Source of the DNA: Nesterenkonia natronophila
GTDB lineage: Bacteria > Actinomycetota > Actinomycetes > Actinomycetales > Micrococcaceae
Length of the DNA: 64,000 nucleotides
Reading direction: 5' to 3'
NCBI RefSeq assembly: GCF_003595215.1
Contig: NZ_QYZP01000003.1
Span: 186,001 to 250,000, forward strand
In this document: positions 9,035 to 16,530 of the stretch, piece after piece
Layout of the letters: every line of letters begins with the position of its first letter
Numbering within the stretch: the stretch's first letter is position 1
Position numbers and translations under genes: made by a program
The notes under the pieces: model-generated
Database searches by the model: none
Told to the model about the DNA's origin: nothing
The model's input: only the letters and a program-made list of their open reading frames with translations

Positions 9035-10048
9035 TCAGAGCCGCTCACCGATGTGCACTGCGGTGTCCGCCATGCGGGAAGAATAACCGTATTCGTTGTC
9101 ATACCATCCGAAGACTTTCACGGTCTGGCCGATGACCTTCGTCAGGGGCGCATCGAAGATTGACGCATGTGGGTCCGCGATCAGGTCGGAGGAGACCAAA
9201 GGATCCTCGTTGTAGGCAAGCGCCCCGCTCAAGGGTCCTTCAGCAGCTTCCTTGAAGGCAGCATTAACTTCATCGGCGCTCACTCCCTGTTTCTCGATTG
9301 TCACAGTCAAGTCGGTGCCTGAGACGGTGGGGACTGGCACACGCACAGCGAAGCCATCCAGCTTGCCGTCCACCTCGGGGATGACCAGCCCGATGCTCTT
9401 GGCCGCGCCTGTCGATGTAGGCACCATGTTGACCGCCGCGGCGCGGGCTCGTCGCGGATCCTTATGCGGAGCATCGTGGAGACGCTGGTCTGCGGTATAG
9501 GCATGAATGGTAGTCATTAGCCCTTCAACCAGGCCGAAATTATCGTTGATGACCTTGACGAGCGGGGCCAAACAATTGGTGGTGCAGGATGCGTTGGAAA
9601 TCACCGTATGGCTGGTCGGGTCGTAGGTGGACTCGTTGATGCCCAGCACCAGCGTCGCGTCTGCTCCTTTGGTCGGTGCTGAGACTATGACTTTCTTCGC
9701 GCCGGCATCGACGTGCTGGGATGCGGTCTCGTGTGTTCTGAAAAGCCCGGTGCACTCCAAGACAATGTCGATCTCGAGCTCATTCCAAGGGAGGTTGGCA
9801 GGCTCGCTCTCTGAGAGGAGTTTGATCCGGTGCCGGCCAGCCACTAGCTCATCGCCCTCACGGGTCACCGATCCTGGGAAGCGGCCCAGGATGGAATCGT
9901 ACTTGGTGAGGTTGACCATGGAGTCGGGGTCGGTGAGATCGTTGATCGCGACCACCTCCAAGGGCTGGCCCTGCTCCTCAATTGCTCTGAGCAAGCTTCG
10001 CCCGATCCGCCCGAACCCATTGATAGCAATGCGTGTCATTCTCGCCAT
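9035..10048 (-). CDS. gap: type I glyceraldehyde-3-phosphate dehydrogenase
   Basis: A 337-residue NAD-dependent GAPDH that oxidises glyceraldehyde 3-phosphate to 1,3-bisphosphoglycerate. The Rossmann motif INGFGRIGR is at the N-terminus, catalytic Cys155 sits in SNASCTTNC, and the C-terminal WYDNEYGYS motif is complete. ATG 10048 is chosen because AGAGG lies 6 nt upstream; an internal ATG three codons later is the alternative. pfkA follows on the same strand, so this is a lower-glycolysis pair. pgk and tpi, which often accompany gap, are absent, so this may be one of two gap copies in the genome. Confidence 0.95.
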   Translation of the reverse strand: MARMTRIAINGFGRIGRSLLRAIEEQGQPLEVVAINDLTDPDSMVNLTKYDSILGRFPGSVTREGDELVAGRHRIKLLSESEPANLPWNELEIDIVLECTGLFRTHETASQHVDAGAKKVIVSAPTKGADATLVLGINESTYDPTSHTVISNASCTTNCLAPLVKVINDNFGLVEGLMTTIHAYTADQRLHDAPHKDPRRARAAAVNMVPTSTGAAKSIGLVIPEVDGKLDGFAVRVPVPTVSGTDLTVTIEKQGVSADEVNAAFKEAAEGPLSGALAYNEDPLVSSDLIADPHASIFDAPLTKVIGQTVKVFGWYDNEYGYSSRMADTAVHIGERL

Positions 10049-10130
10049 TCCATTCCTCTCATCGTCCCATTCGCGCGATGCCCGGTGAGTCCGGCTTCGC
10101 GTCGAAGCGCGTCGCTTCTAGAGGTTCCCA

Positions 10131-10250
10131 CAATGTAGGGCAATCGTTGCACAGTATCTGTGGAGTGCCCAGGGGTAGTAGCTGGCTCGAGGTGTCGATT
10201 AAGTCCTTCACGGGAGAAGCTGCGTAGTCTAAGTACGATGTCGCTGACTC
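10131..10250 (-). pseudogene. decayed copy of an Ltp-type repeat
   Basis: Just past the stop codon of the Ltp-repeat gene, the minus strand encodes SATSYLDYAA, the start of an Ltp repeat like SAESYLDYSSFS in the intact neighbour. A +1 shift immediately after gives FSREGL, matching the intact AFSREGLIGQLE. Further down, out-of-frame words such as TPGHSTDTVQRL recall FTPEQAQHGANEAY. No intact frame joins them. It is best read as a former extra repeat or tail of a duplicate gene eroded by small indels. Confidence 0.5.
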
Positions 10251-10324
10251 TCTCGGGAGGTCACAGACGATTGGCAGGCTGTCTGCGCCCAGCATGTGCA
10301 AGACAGCGCTATGTTCCATAGGGT

Positions 10325-11074
10325 TCAGTACGCCTCGTTTGCCCCATGCTGGGCCTGTTCAGGTGTGAAGCCTTCAAATACCAGCTGATCGATCAGTCCC
10401 TGAAGCGAGAACGAACTGTAGTCGAGGTAAGACTCTGCTGAGAGGACAGCTTGTTCGTACCAATCCACCTCAACAGTATCTGCGGCGTACTCAGCGTCCT
10501 CTCTGCTGAAGCCTTCAAACTCGAGCTGACCTATGAGACCTTCGCGCGAGAACGCCGTGTAGTTCAAGTAAGACTCGGCTGACTGCCTAGCATTTCTCTG
10601 GCCCGATGTTTCATCGGGCTCGGGCTGCTCTTCTGCTTCGGCTTCTTCTTCGGCCTGGCGTTCTTCTTCGGCTTCACGCTCGGCCTCTTCCTCAGCCAGC
10701 CTTTCTGCTTCGGCTTCTTCTTCGGCCTGGCGTTCTTCTTCGGCTTCACGCTCGGCCTCTTCCTCAGCCAGCCTTTCAGCTTCCGCTTCCTCTTCGGCTT
10801 GGTGTTCGGCCTCAGCTTCTTCTTCCGCTTCTTGCTCTTGTTGGTCTACGCGGTCCTGTTCAGCCTGAGAAGCGCGTTCTTCGGCTCCATCCGGATCCAC
10901 AACCTGGACAATGAGGCCGACCATGAGAAGAAGGGCGAATAGCGCAATTAGTCCACCACATCCGATAGCACCCATACGAGCCACCAGCGGCCAACGCTTG
11001 AACTTTTCCCACAGCGAAAGCTTCGGGGGCTCATAGGGTGGCGCGGCAGAGCTTGAATGGTTGCCTTCGGTCAT
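10325..11074 (-). CDS. Ltp-repeat (host cell surface-exposed lipoprotein family) membrane protein
   Basis: A 249-residue protein with one N-terminal hydrophobic anchor (GGLIALFALLLMVGLIV, about 39-55), a very long Glu/Ala-rich coiled-coil-like region (about 65-165), and two C-terminal Ltp repeats of about 45 residues (SYLNYTAFSREGL and SYLDYSSFSLQGL). The Ltp domain family occurs in Gram-positive surface proteins and phage superinfection-exclusion lipoproteins. There is no clear lipobox, so it looks TM-anchored. The coiled coil contains two perfect 72-bp tandem repeats. ATG 11074 is preceded by GAGGGGGAAC. A CRP-like site lies 41 bp upstream, and a decayed repeat copy follows downstream. Confidence 0.8.
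   Translation of the reverse strand: MTEGNHSSSAAPPYEPPKLSLWEKFKRWPLVARMGAIGCGGLIALFALLLMVGLIVQVVDPDGAEERASQAEQDRVDQQEQEAEEEAEAEHQAEEEAEAERLAEEEAEREAEEERQAEEEAEAERLAEEEAEREAEEERQAEEEAEAEEQPEPDETSGQRNARQSAESYLNYTAFSREGLIGQLEFEGFSREDAEYAADTVEVDWYEQAVLSAESYLDYSSFSLQGLIDQLVFEGFTPEQAQHGANEAY
10631..10774. repeat. two perfect 72-bp tandem repeats inside the Ltp-repeat gene
   Basis: Bases 10631-10702 and 10703-10774 are identical, and a diverged third unit follows to about 10840. Each unit is in frame and adds 24 residues of Glu/Ala/Arg-rich coiled coil. Perfect identity implies recent duplication or ongoing homogenisation, so copy number may vary between strains. Confidence 0.9.
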
Positions 11075-11483
11075 GGTTCCCCCTCAGAGCGCGAGTGCCG
11101 TCACGCCACCATCGTGTGACATCGGTCACGGCTTGTCTATTCATCGTAGATGCGCACAGCCTTAGAGAGAACCCCCAGGTCAGCGGAGAACACGCCAACA
11201 GTCTCATGAGCTTGGATGATCTGCATCCACCCAGAGCTGCAAAGGCGAAAGCATCCCACTTAAGGTGTGGGTAACAGGCTGCGTGCGCGTGGTAAACGTG
11301 CCCCATTTTCATGGCAGAGCATGTGAACCCGTGTGAGGGTCCAGCTTTGGTCGGAGCCGGATTGGGCGCGCCGTAACGAGCGTCGTACAGGTTGGTGGGG
11401 CTAGTATCGCGGTGGACGTCTCCGTCCCGATCCGATCATTCGAATGGGCGCGTAGGGCGGGGCCAACTTCGCGTCTCCGGGGC
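11075..11483. other. intergenic region, no gene seen
   Basis: About 410 bp between the Ltp-repeat gene and the MurF-like pseudogene. Apart from the CRP-like site at 11115-11130 I see no convincing gene, RNA or terminator. Short open frames on both strands lack family resemblance and ribosome sites. Confidence 0.5.
11115..11130. promoter_or_regulatory. candidate CRP/GlxR-family binding site
   Basis: TGTGA-CATCGG-TCACG matches the CRP-family consensus TGTGA-N6-TCACA at 9 of 10 defined positions. It lies 41 bp upstream of the Ltp-repeat gene start, a position suited to controlling that promoter. No regulator gene is in the window. Confidence 0.45.
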
Positions 11484-12150
11484 CTAGTCTTCGCCGTTGT
11501 CGGCGCGTTCAAGGAATATACGAGCCAGCCCCTTCAGGCCGGTGGCGCCGGAACCCTTGATGAGGAGCAGGTCCCCCTCCTCGACTGAACCAGGAAACGC
11601 CTCAATAAGCTGCTCCACATCCGATTCCGGGCGTCATACTGTACTTTCGCACCATCCGCTAAGGCTCGCAGCGCGTGGGCCAGCATCGCAGTCGTGGACG
11701 TCTTACCCGCGGAGCCGGTCACCGCGATCACCCTACGACCTCGGACCATTCGCCGCTGCGACTCAACCATCCGTGAGACGAACTCAATCGTGTTGTCAAC
11801 GAAGAACACATTGCGGTCAGCCAACGCGGGCAGATCCCTGTAAGAGGGAGGGCAAATGATCCGTGCTCCAGAGCTTTCTGGATATCCTGCTCAGGCGTAG
11901 TCTCAGACCCAACGTAGGGATCGGCCCCACCGCGCTCCCAGGAGCTGTCTCGCATCACCCAGAAGCGTCTGCGCACTTCGCGTCGCCGTAACGTCGTAGC
12001 CACGCCACGAAACGGGCGCGCGCTGTTGCCCTGAAACTCGAACTGCACAGTGCTACCGAGTGCTTCGATGATGTGGGTTACTGTCATCCCGGCCAGCCGC
12101 GAAAGCTTGCGCACCTTGGATGGCGCTGGGCTCACAGGAGTCTTTGTCAT
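11484..12150 (-). pseudogene. MurF-like Mur ligase pseudogene, frameshifted and internally deleted
   Basis: Three frames read in order give pieces of one Mur-ligase-family protein. The first (ATG 12150 to about 11850) is an N-terminal domain with REVRRRFWVMRDSSW. The second, one frame over (about 11855 to 11640), contains VIAVTGSAGKTSTTAMLAHAL, the ATP-binding loop of Mur ligases. The third (about 11637 to the TAG at 11484-11486) carries GDLLLIKGSGATGL, the C-terminal signature of MurF-type ligases. The whole remnant spans about 222 codons against about 450 or more for an intact ligase, so the central substrate domain is missing. It cannot make a functional enzyme and was not the essential murF. 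Confidence 0.8.
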
Positions 12151-12605
12151 CTGTAGACTTTTCGTGGATGAGCTCTGATCACCCTACAGGCCCCCAAACG
12201 ACCCGCCGAGAACCTCACCTGTGTGCCAGCACTCGATACGACCAAGACTAGTGGCTCTCGCCGTCTCCCCTTGAAGCACGGTTTTCGCTCTGCGCACCTT
12301 TCCTGAGCAAGAAGAAACGAGAGCTTCGCCGTCGGTCGTGATTCAATCCAGTTGGCGCGCCAGAATCTGGCCGAGGAATCCGCAGAGATTGTGAATAGTC
12401 TTGAGCGCATGACCCCTGGCGTCCAGCGTGGGCACCGCCCTCGGCACGCCAAATCCGCGCAAATGGACACTGAAGTCCTCTGTCACTCCTTGATACGTGC
12501 CATGAGGGCCGGCCATCGTCCCAGAGTAATAGGTTCGGTCTTCTTCACAACACCCTGAACCTGCTATCCCGTGGATCCCACTTCATTCTCATTCCGTGGA
12601 TCTAC
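12151..12605. other. non-coding or decayed segment upstream of the Mur ligase remnant
   Basis: About 455 bp without an intact gene. The minus-strand frame of the Mur ligase N-terminus continues upstream through this stretch, broken by a TAG near 12189 and a TGA at 12343-12345, and contains the small open frame at 12343-12516. The pattern suggests a further decayed gene lay here. Confidence 0.4.
12343..12516 (-). CDS. 57-codon open frame, possible gene fragment
   Basis: The frame starts at ATG 12516 and stops at 12343. Its protein has a natural-looking composition (MAGPHGTYQGV near the start, HALKTIHNLCGFLGQIL near the end). The same frame is open upstream for about 20 more codons without a start, and is shared with the pseudogene N-terminus after intervening stops. 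I do not recognise the family. It may be the end of a gene that decayed together with the Mur ligase. Confidence 0.2.
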   Translation of the reverse strand: MAGPHGTYQGVTEDFSVHLRGFGVPRAVPTLDARGHALKTIHNLCGFLGQILARQLD

Positions 12606-12682
12606 TGGGGTGAGTGACGGGGCTTGAACCCGCGACCCTCGCGACCACAACGCGATGCTCTACCAGCTGAGCTACACCCACC
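12606..12682 (-). tRNA. tRNA-His (anticodon GTG), CCA encoded
   Basis: A full cloverleaf reads on the minus strand. The acceptor GTGGGTG pairs with CACTCAC, the extra G-1 opposite C73 is characteristic of tRNA-His, the D arm has AGCTCAGCTGGTAGAGC, the anticodon loop is TTGTGGT, the T arm has GGGTTCAAGCCCC, and 3' CCA is encoded at 12608-12606. It precedes no other tRNA. The decayed Mur ligase region lies just downstream of its 3' end. Confidence 0.97.
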
Positions 12683-12757
12683 ATGTCCTTAACCGGGGCT
12701 CTCACCCCGAGAAAAGCAACCTATACAGCATACACCGGAAACTGTTCCGGAGCGAGT

Positions 12758-13339
12758 TCAGCGTAGCATCTGTTCCCGGTAGTGCCGCAGCTCCGCGATT
12801 GAATCCAGGATGTCGCCCATTGCGCGGTGGTTTCCCGTCTTCTTTGGGGCACTCGCCTTCACTTCGGGATACCAGCGGGAAGCCAGTTCCTTCAGCGTGG
12901 AAACATCCACAATCCGGTAGTGGAGGTGCTCAGTAAGCGTGGGCATTCCTATGCGTAGGAAGGCCCTGTCTGCATGGACAGAATTTCCCGCTAGCGGAGC
13001 CACACCGGCCTCTGGAATCCAGGCCTGCACGTACTCCAGGACCTTCTTCTCTGCAGTCTCCACCGCAATACCGTCTTCGAGTTCGGCCAGCAGACCGGAG
13101 GCCGTGTGCATATCGCGCACGATCTTCTCCATCCCAGCCAGCGCCTCCAGGTCTGGGCGGATCACCACCTCCACACCCTCGCCGAGCACATTTAGCTCCG
13201 AGTCGGTAACCAGCGCCGCAACCTCGATGAGCACGTCCTTCTCCGGGCTAAGTCCGGTCATTTCACAGTCGATCCAGACCATACGTCCCGACCAGTCGCC
13301 TGTTCCGGAGGGAGCCTTCTCAGCAGTTGATTCATTCAC
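12758..13339 (-). CDS. orn: oligoribonuclease
   Basis: A 193-residue DEDDh 3'-5' exonuclease that degrades 2-5 nt RNA oligomers and pGpG, finishing mRNA turnover. Exo motifs are visible: WIDCEMTGL (Exo I) with catalytic Asp/Glu, GNSVHADRAFL (Exo II), and HRAMGDILDSI (Exo III, DEDDh His). GTG 13339 is the start; a TAGAGT -10-like hexamer ends 8 nt upstream, so the mRNA may be nearly leaderless. It diverges from the glycosyltransferase run across only 55 bp. Confidence 0.95.
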   Translation of the reverse strand: MNESTAEKAPSGTGDWSGRMVWIDCEMTGLSPEKDVLIEVAALVTDSELNVLGEGVEVVIRPDLEALAGMEKIVRDMHTASGLLAELEDGIAVETAEKKVLEYVQAWIPEAGVAPLAGNSVHADRAFLRIGMPTLTEHLHYRIVDVSTLKELASRWYPEVKASAPKKTGNHRAMGDILDSIAELRHYREQMLR

Positions 13340-13381
13340 GGAAAGACACTCTACCCACCCTGGGTTGCGCTCCGCGCCACG

Positions 13382-13394
13382 TAGACTCTCTGCG
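13382..13394 (+). promoter_or_regulatory. leaderless-type promoter (-10 TAGACT) for the mannosyltransferase run
   Basis: TAGACT at 13382-13387 is followed by exactly 7 nt and then GTG 13395, with no ribosome site. This is the spacing of leaderless actinobacterial mRNAs and is the main argument for the start chosen for the next gene. Confidence 0.55.
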
Positions 13395-14894
13395 GTGAAA
13401 CCTCAGGCGCGTGCAGTGATCGGTTACGGCCTCGCGGGCTCGCTGCTGATTCTGATCGGGTCCCTCGGTGTCGGATGGTTGGTTGCTGATTCTCCACTGA
13501 CTCGGTGGGGACTGGTCATATGGCTGAGAAGCGAACTCGCCGGGGTCGCTCTTGCCGTTATCACGCTCACCGCCGGCTGCTGGATCCTGTTCCACGCCTG
13601 GCTTCTGCTCAGGTATCTGACGAGAAGCGCCGACGCAGCCGCGCTGCCTGTGGTGACCCGTGCGGCAATCATTTGGTCTGCGCCGCAGCTACTTGCGGTG
13701 CCGATCTTTTCCCGGGACCTCTTCGCCTACCTGAACCAAGGCAGACTCGTGCTCGCGGGGGAGGACCCGTACACCACCGGGGTCTCGACGCTGGCCAACT
13801 GGTTCCAGCGGGGAACCGATATCGGCTGGGCAGAGGACGCGACCCCCTACGGGCCATTGTTTCTCTGGCTAGCCGCGGGGGTGATGCGGGTCGCCGGGGA
13901 CTCCGCGGAAGTGGCTGTCCTGCTCTTCCGGCTGCTCTGCGTCATGGGCGTAGTCCTTGTTCTGATCTTCGTCCCCAAGTTGGCTGAACAGATGGGCACC
14001 GACCCAGCCAGCGCGCAATGGGTCACCGGTGCCAACCCGTTGCTGATCATCAGCTTCATCTCCAGTGCGCATAATGATGCCCTGATGGTCGGCTTAGCCC
14101 TGGCCGGCACGTGGTGCGCCGTTCGCGCAGGCCGGAGCTCCGGTGGAGTGCACTGGCTTCTGGGGGTGGCGGCACTGGGGCTGGTGGTCGCCTCAATAGG
14201 CACCAAGCTCATCACCCTCGTCATGTTGCCTTTCATTGGGCTGCTCTGGGCTGGCTCCCGAGCTAGCTGGCCGCGCCGGTTCACCTACTGGACTCTCACC
14301 GCAGGCCTGGCGGGTGGGGCCCTGGTCGGCATCGGAGCGATCGGCGGTTACGGTCTCGGCTGGGTGAGCGTGCTGGTGGGTGCAGGCTCCGGCGCCACCT
14401 TCTGGGCTCCACTGGCCATTCTTGTCGCCCCGCTGGCGGGATTGTGGCTGCTACTGGGTCAGTCTCCAGACATCGTCTTCGACACTGTTGGGACCCTGGG
14501 TCGGATTGGTTCGATCATCGTGGTGCTTTGGCTGATGTTCAGAGGAAGACAAGACCGCGTCTTCCACCGGATGACGTGGGCTTTTGCGGCTGTGGTGTTG
14601 CTCTCACCGCTAATTCAACCCTGGTATCTGCTGTGGATCTTGCCACTGTTCGCTGCCACCGGTTTCCTTACCGAGACCAACAGACAATGGCCTCTGGTAC
14701 TGATTACCGGGGTCACCGGTTTCTTCCTGGCTTTCGGCGCGGCGGATCAGCTTTCCGTTCATCAGTTCCTGGAGGCCGACCTGACGATGATGCTGCTCTC
14801 GCTGGCAGTCTCAGTGGTGGGGGTCACGCTCATACTGTTCTCTGACGCCCGAGCTCGCTCGGTAGTGTTGAGTGGTGATCCCGCTGCCTCTTAA
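13395..14894 (+). CDS. polyprenol-phosphomannose-dependent mannosyltransferase (MptA/MptB-like)
   Basis: A 499-residue polytopic GT-C glycosyltransferase with about 12 hydrophobic segments. Family signatures are FSRDLFAYLNQGRLV with the catalytic-type Asp in the first large loop, NPYTTG-like DPYTTGV, SSAHNDALMVG, and PWYLLWILPLF near the C-terminus. MptA/MptB enzymes elongate the alpha-1,6-mannan backbone of lipomannan from polyprenol-phosphate-mannose at the outer membrane face. The same frame is open for 152 codons upstream, but that part is antisense to orn, so GTG 13395 behind the TAGACT element is preferred. The next gene is a paralogue whose start overlaps this stop by 23 bp. Confidence 0.85.
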   Translation: MKPQARAVIGYGLAGSLLILIGSLGVGWLVADSPLTRWGLVIWLRSELAGVALAVITLTAGCWILFHAWLLLRYLTRSADAAALPVVTRAAIIWSAPQLLAVPIFSRDLFAYLNQGRLVLAGEDPYTTGVSTLANWFQRGTDIGWAEDATPYGPLFLWLAAGVMRVAGDSAEVAVLLFRLLCVMGVVLVLIFVPKLAEQMGTDPASAQWVTGANPLLIISFISSAHNDALMVGLALAGTWCAVRAGRSSGGVHWLLGVAALGLVVASIGTKLITLVMLPFIGLLWAGSRASWPRRFTYWTLTAGLAGGALVGIGAIGGYGLGWVSVLVGAGSGATFWAPLAILVAPLAGLWLLLGQSPDIVFDTVGTLGRIGSIIVVLWLMFRGRQDRVFHRMTWAFAAVVLLSPLIQPWYLLWILPLFAATGFLTETNRQWPLVLITGVTGFFLAFGAADQLSVHQFLEADLTMMLLSLAVSVVGVTLILFSDARARSVVLSGDPAAS

Positions 14895-16527
14895 CCGCGC
14901 CTCACGCGCCGCAGAATCTGCTCGCGAGGCCTTGGGCAGCTTCCGTGGCACCTCATGGCTCATCGGCGGGCCAGAAGGTGAGATTTCACATACGCTTCGC
15001 CAGGGGTTGCTGGCGTCGGTGATGATCATGGTCGGGTCGTGGGGCGTGGGATGGCTGCTGATGGTGCCCGGTTCGTGGATGCCCCTGCACAATGTGCTCT
15101 TGCCGTTACGCACCACCACAGCTGGAGTCATCACTTGTGCGGTACTGCTGGTGGTCGGAGCCTTGCTTCTGCTGCGCTCATGGCTCCGACTCTCACAACG
15201 GATCACCGCCTGGGACGATCCAGTGGCGCTTCCGACGATGCGCAAGGCCGTGCTCCTCTGGGGCGCCCCAATGATCGCCTGCTTCCCGATCTTCTCCCGC
15301 GATGTGTTCTCCTACCTTGCCCAGGGCGGGCTGCTCGCAGCGGGCCAGAATCCCTATGAGGCTGGAGTCTCCGAGCTTCCCGGCTGGTTCGGTGTGGGTG
15401 CAGACGACCTGTGGGCGGAATCGCCCTCTCCCTATGGTCCACTCTTTCTCCTCCTGGCTCAGGGGATCTGGGTGCTCACTGGGGGAGTCCCAGAGGTCTC
15501 AGTGTTGCTGTTCCGGATGTTGGCGGTGTTCGGCGTCATACTGATGCTGCTGATGATTCCCAGGCTCGCGGCAGCGTTCGGCTCTCAACCGGCCTGGGCG
15601 ATCTGGTTGTGCGTGCTCAACCCACTGAGCCTGCTGGTGTTCATCCCGGCAGCGCACAACGATGCCCTCATGATCGGGTTCATGCTCGCGGGTATCTGGT
15701 ACGCCTTGCGGGGTCGGCGACTTGCTGCAGTCCTGCTGCTGATCGGTGCGGTGGCGATCAAGCCCATTGCCCTAGTTGTGCTGCCCTTCGCAGTGCTGCT
15801 GACCTTGGACCGGACGGCCAGCTATCTTAACCGCGTCCGTGAATGGGCCTTTGCTGGGGTGCTGGCTGTGCTGCTGCTCTTCGGCGGCGGGTGGCTGCTC
15901 GGGGTCGGCACCGGTTGGTTCACCACCGCGCTCGGAGCTGGCGGTGCCGTGTTGCAGGGAGCGCCGGTGGGACTTCTCGGTATGGGGGTGGGCTGGGCAG
16001 CGGAGCTGCTCGGTGGGCCGGACCACGACGTCGTCGCCGGCTGGATCTACGCTGCGGCCCGGGTGGTCTCCGCTGCTGTTCTCGCGATCATGCTGCTCCA
16101 GCCGCGACTGGGAAACCCGGTGTTATGGGCAGGTTACGGCCTTGCCGCCGTGGTGCTGGCCTCCTCAGTCATCCAGCCTTGGTATGTGCTGTGGCTGCTT
16201 CCGTTGTTCGCAACGGTGCACGTCTACCGCGGAAGAATTCTGATGCTGGTCACTCTGCTCATCACAGTCATGACCCTGCTGTCGATGGTGGGGCAACTGT
16301 CGGTGGTGCAGTGGGTGGATTCTCTGCTGGTCCAGGCAATCGCCTTGGCAGTGGCTGCTGGATACCTGCTCTACATCATCTTCATCGACCCGAACACCAC
16401 CAGTCTGTTCCGACTCAATCGACCCTCGGCGCGATGGAATGCCGCCCAGGGTTGGAAGGGCCTGCGCGGCCTCTCTGCCCCCGCGGAGTCCTGGTCCGCC
16501 ACCGACGTCTACCGAAAGGCCCGGTGA
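14872..16527 (+). CDS. second MptA/MptB-like mannosyltransferase (paralogue)
   Basis: A 551-residue GT-C membrane glycosyltransferase closely similar in motif order to the preceding protein: FSRDVFSYLAQGGLL, QNPYEAGV, PAAHNDALMIGFMLAG and PWYVLWLLPLF are the direct counterparts. Tandem MptA and MptB paralogues suggest one primes and the other extends an alpha-1,6-mannan. Start is GTG 14872 or GTG 14875, inside the end of the upstream gene, so translation is probably coupled. A 35-residue cytoplasmic tail with many Arg and Trp follows the last TM segment. Acceptor lipid cannot be told from sequence. Confidence 0.85.
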   Translation: MVIPLPLNRASRAAESAREALGSFRGTSWLIGGPEGEISHTLRQGLLASVMIMVGSWGVGWLLMVPGSWMPLHNVLLPLRTTTAGVITCAVLLVVGALLLLRSWLRLSQRITAWDDPVALPTMRKAVLLWGAPMIACFPIFSRDVFSYLAQGGLLAAGQNPYEAGVSELPGWFGVGADDLWAESPSPYGPLFLLLAQGIWVLTGGVPEVSVLLFRMLAVFGVILMLLMIPRLAAAFGSQPAWAIWLCVLNPLSLLVFIPAAHNDALMIGFMLAGIWYALRGRRLAAVLLLIGAVAIKPIALVVLPFAVLLTLDRTASYLNRVREWAFAGVLAVLLLFGGGWLLGVGTGWFTTALGAGGAVLQGAPVGLLGMGVGWAAELLGGPDHDVVAGWIYAAARVVSAAVLAIMLLQPRLGNPVLWAGYGLAAVVLASSVIQPWYVLWLLPLFATVHVYRGRILMLVTLLITVMTLLSMVGQLSVVQWVDSLLVQAIALAVAAGYLLYIIFIDPNTTSLFRLNRPSARWNAAQGWKGLRGLSAPAESWSATDVYRKAR

Positions 16528-16530
16528 GGC

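Noticed and set aside
10631..10774. Possible CRISPR-like repeat array
   Set aside because: The repeats are contiguous 72-bp in-frame coding units without spacers.
12606..12682. tRNA-His as attachment site of an integrated element
   Set aside because: No integrase and no repeated tRNA 3' end found in the decayed segment downstream.
12939..13394. N-terminal extension of the first mannosyltransferase
   Set aside because: These 152 codons are antisense to orn, and Ser-rich. The leaderless promoter at 13382 indicates GTG 13395.
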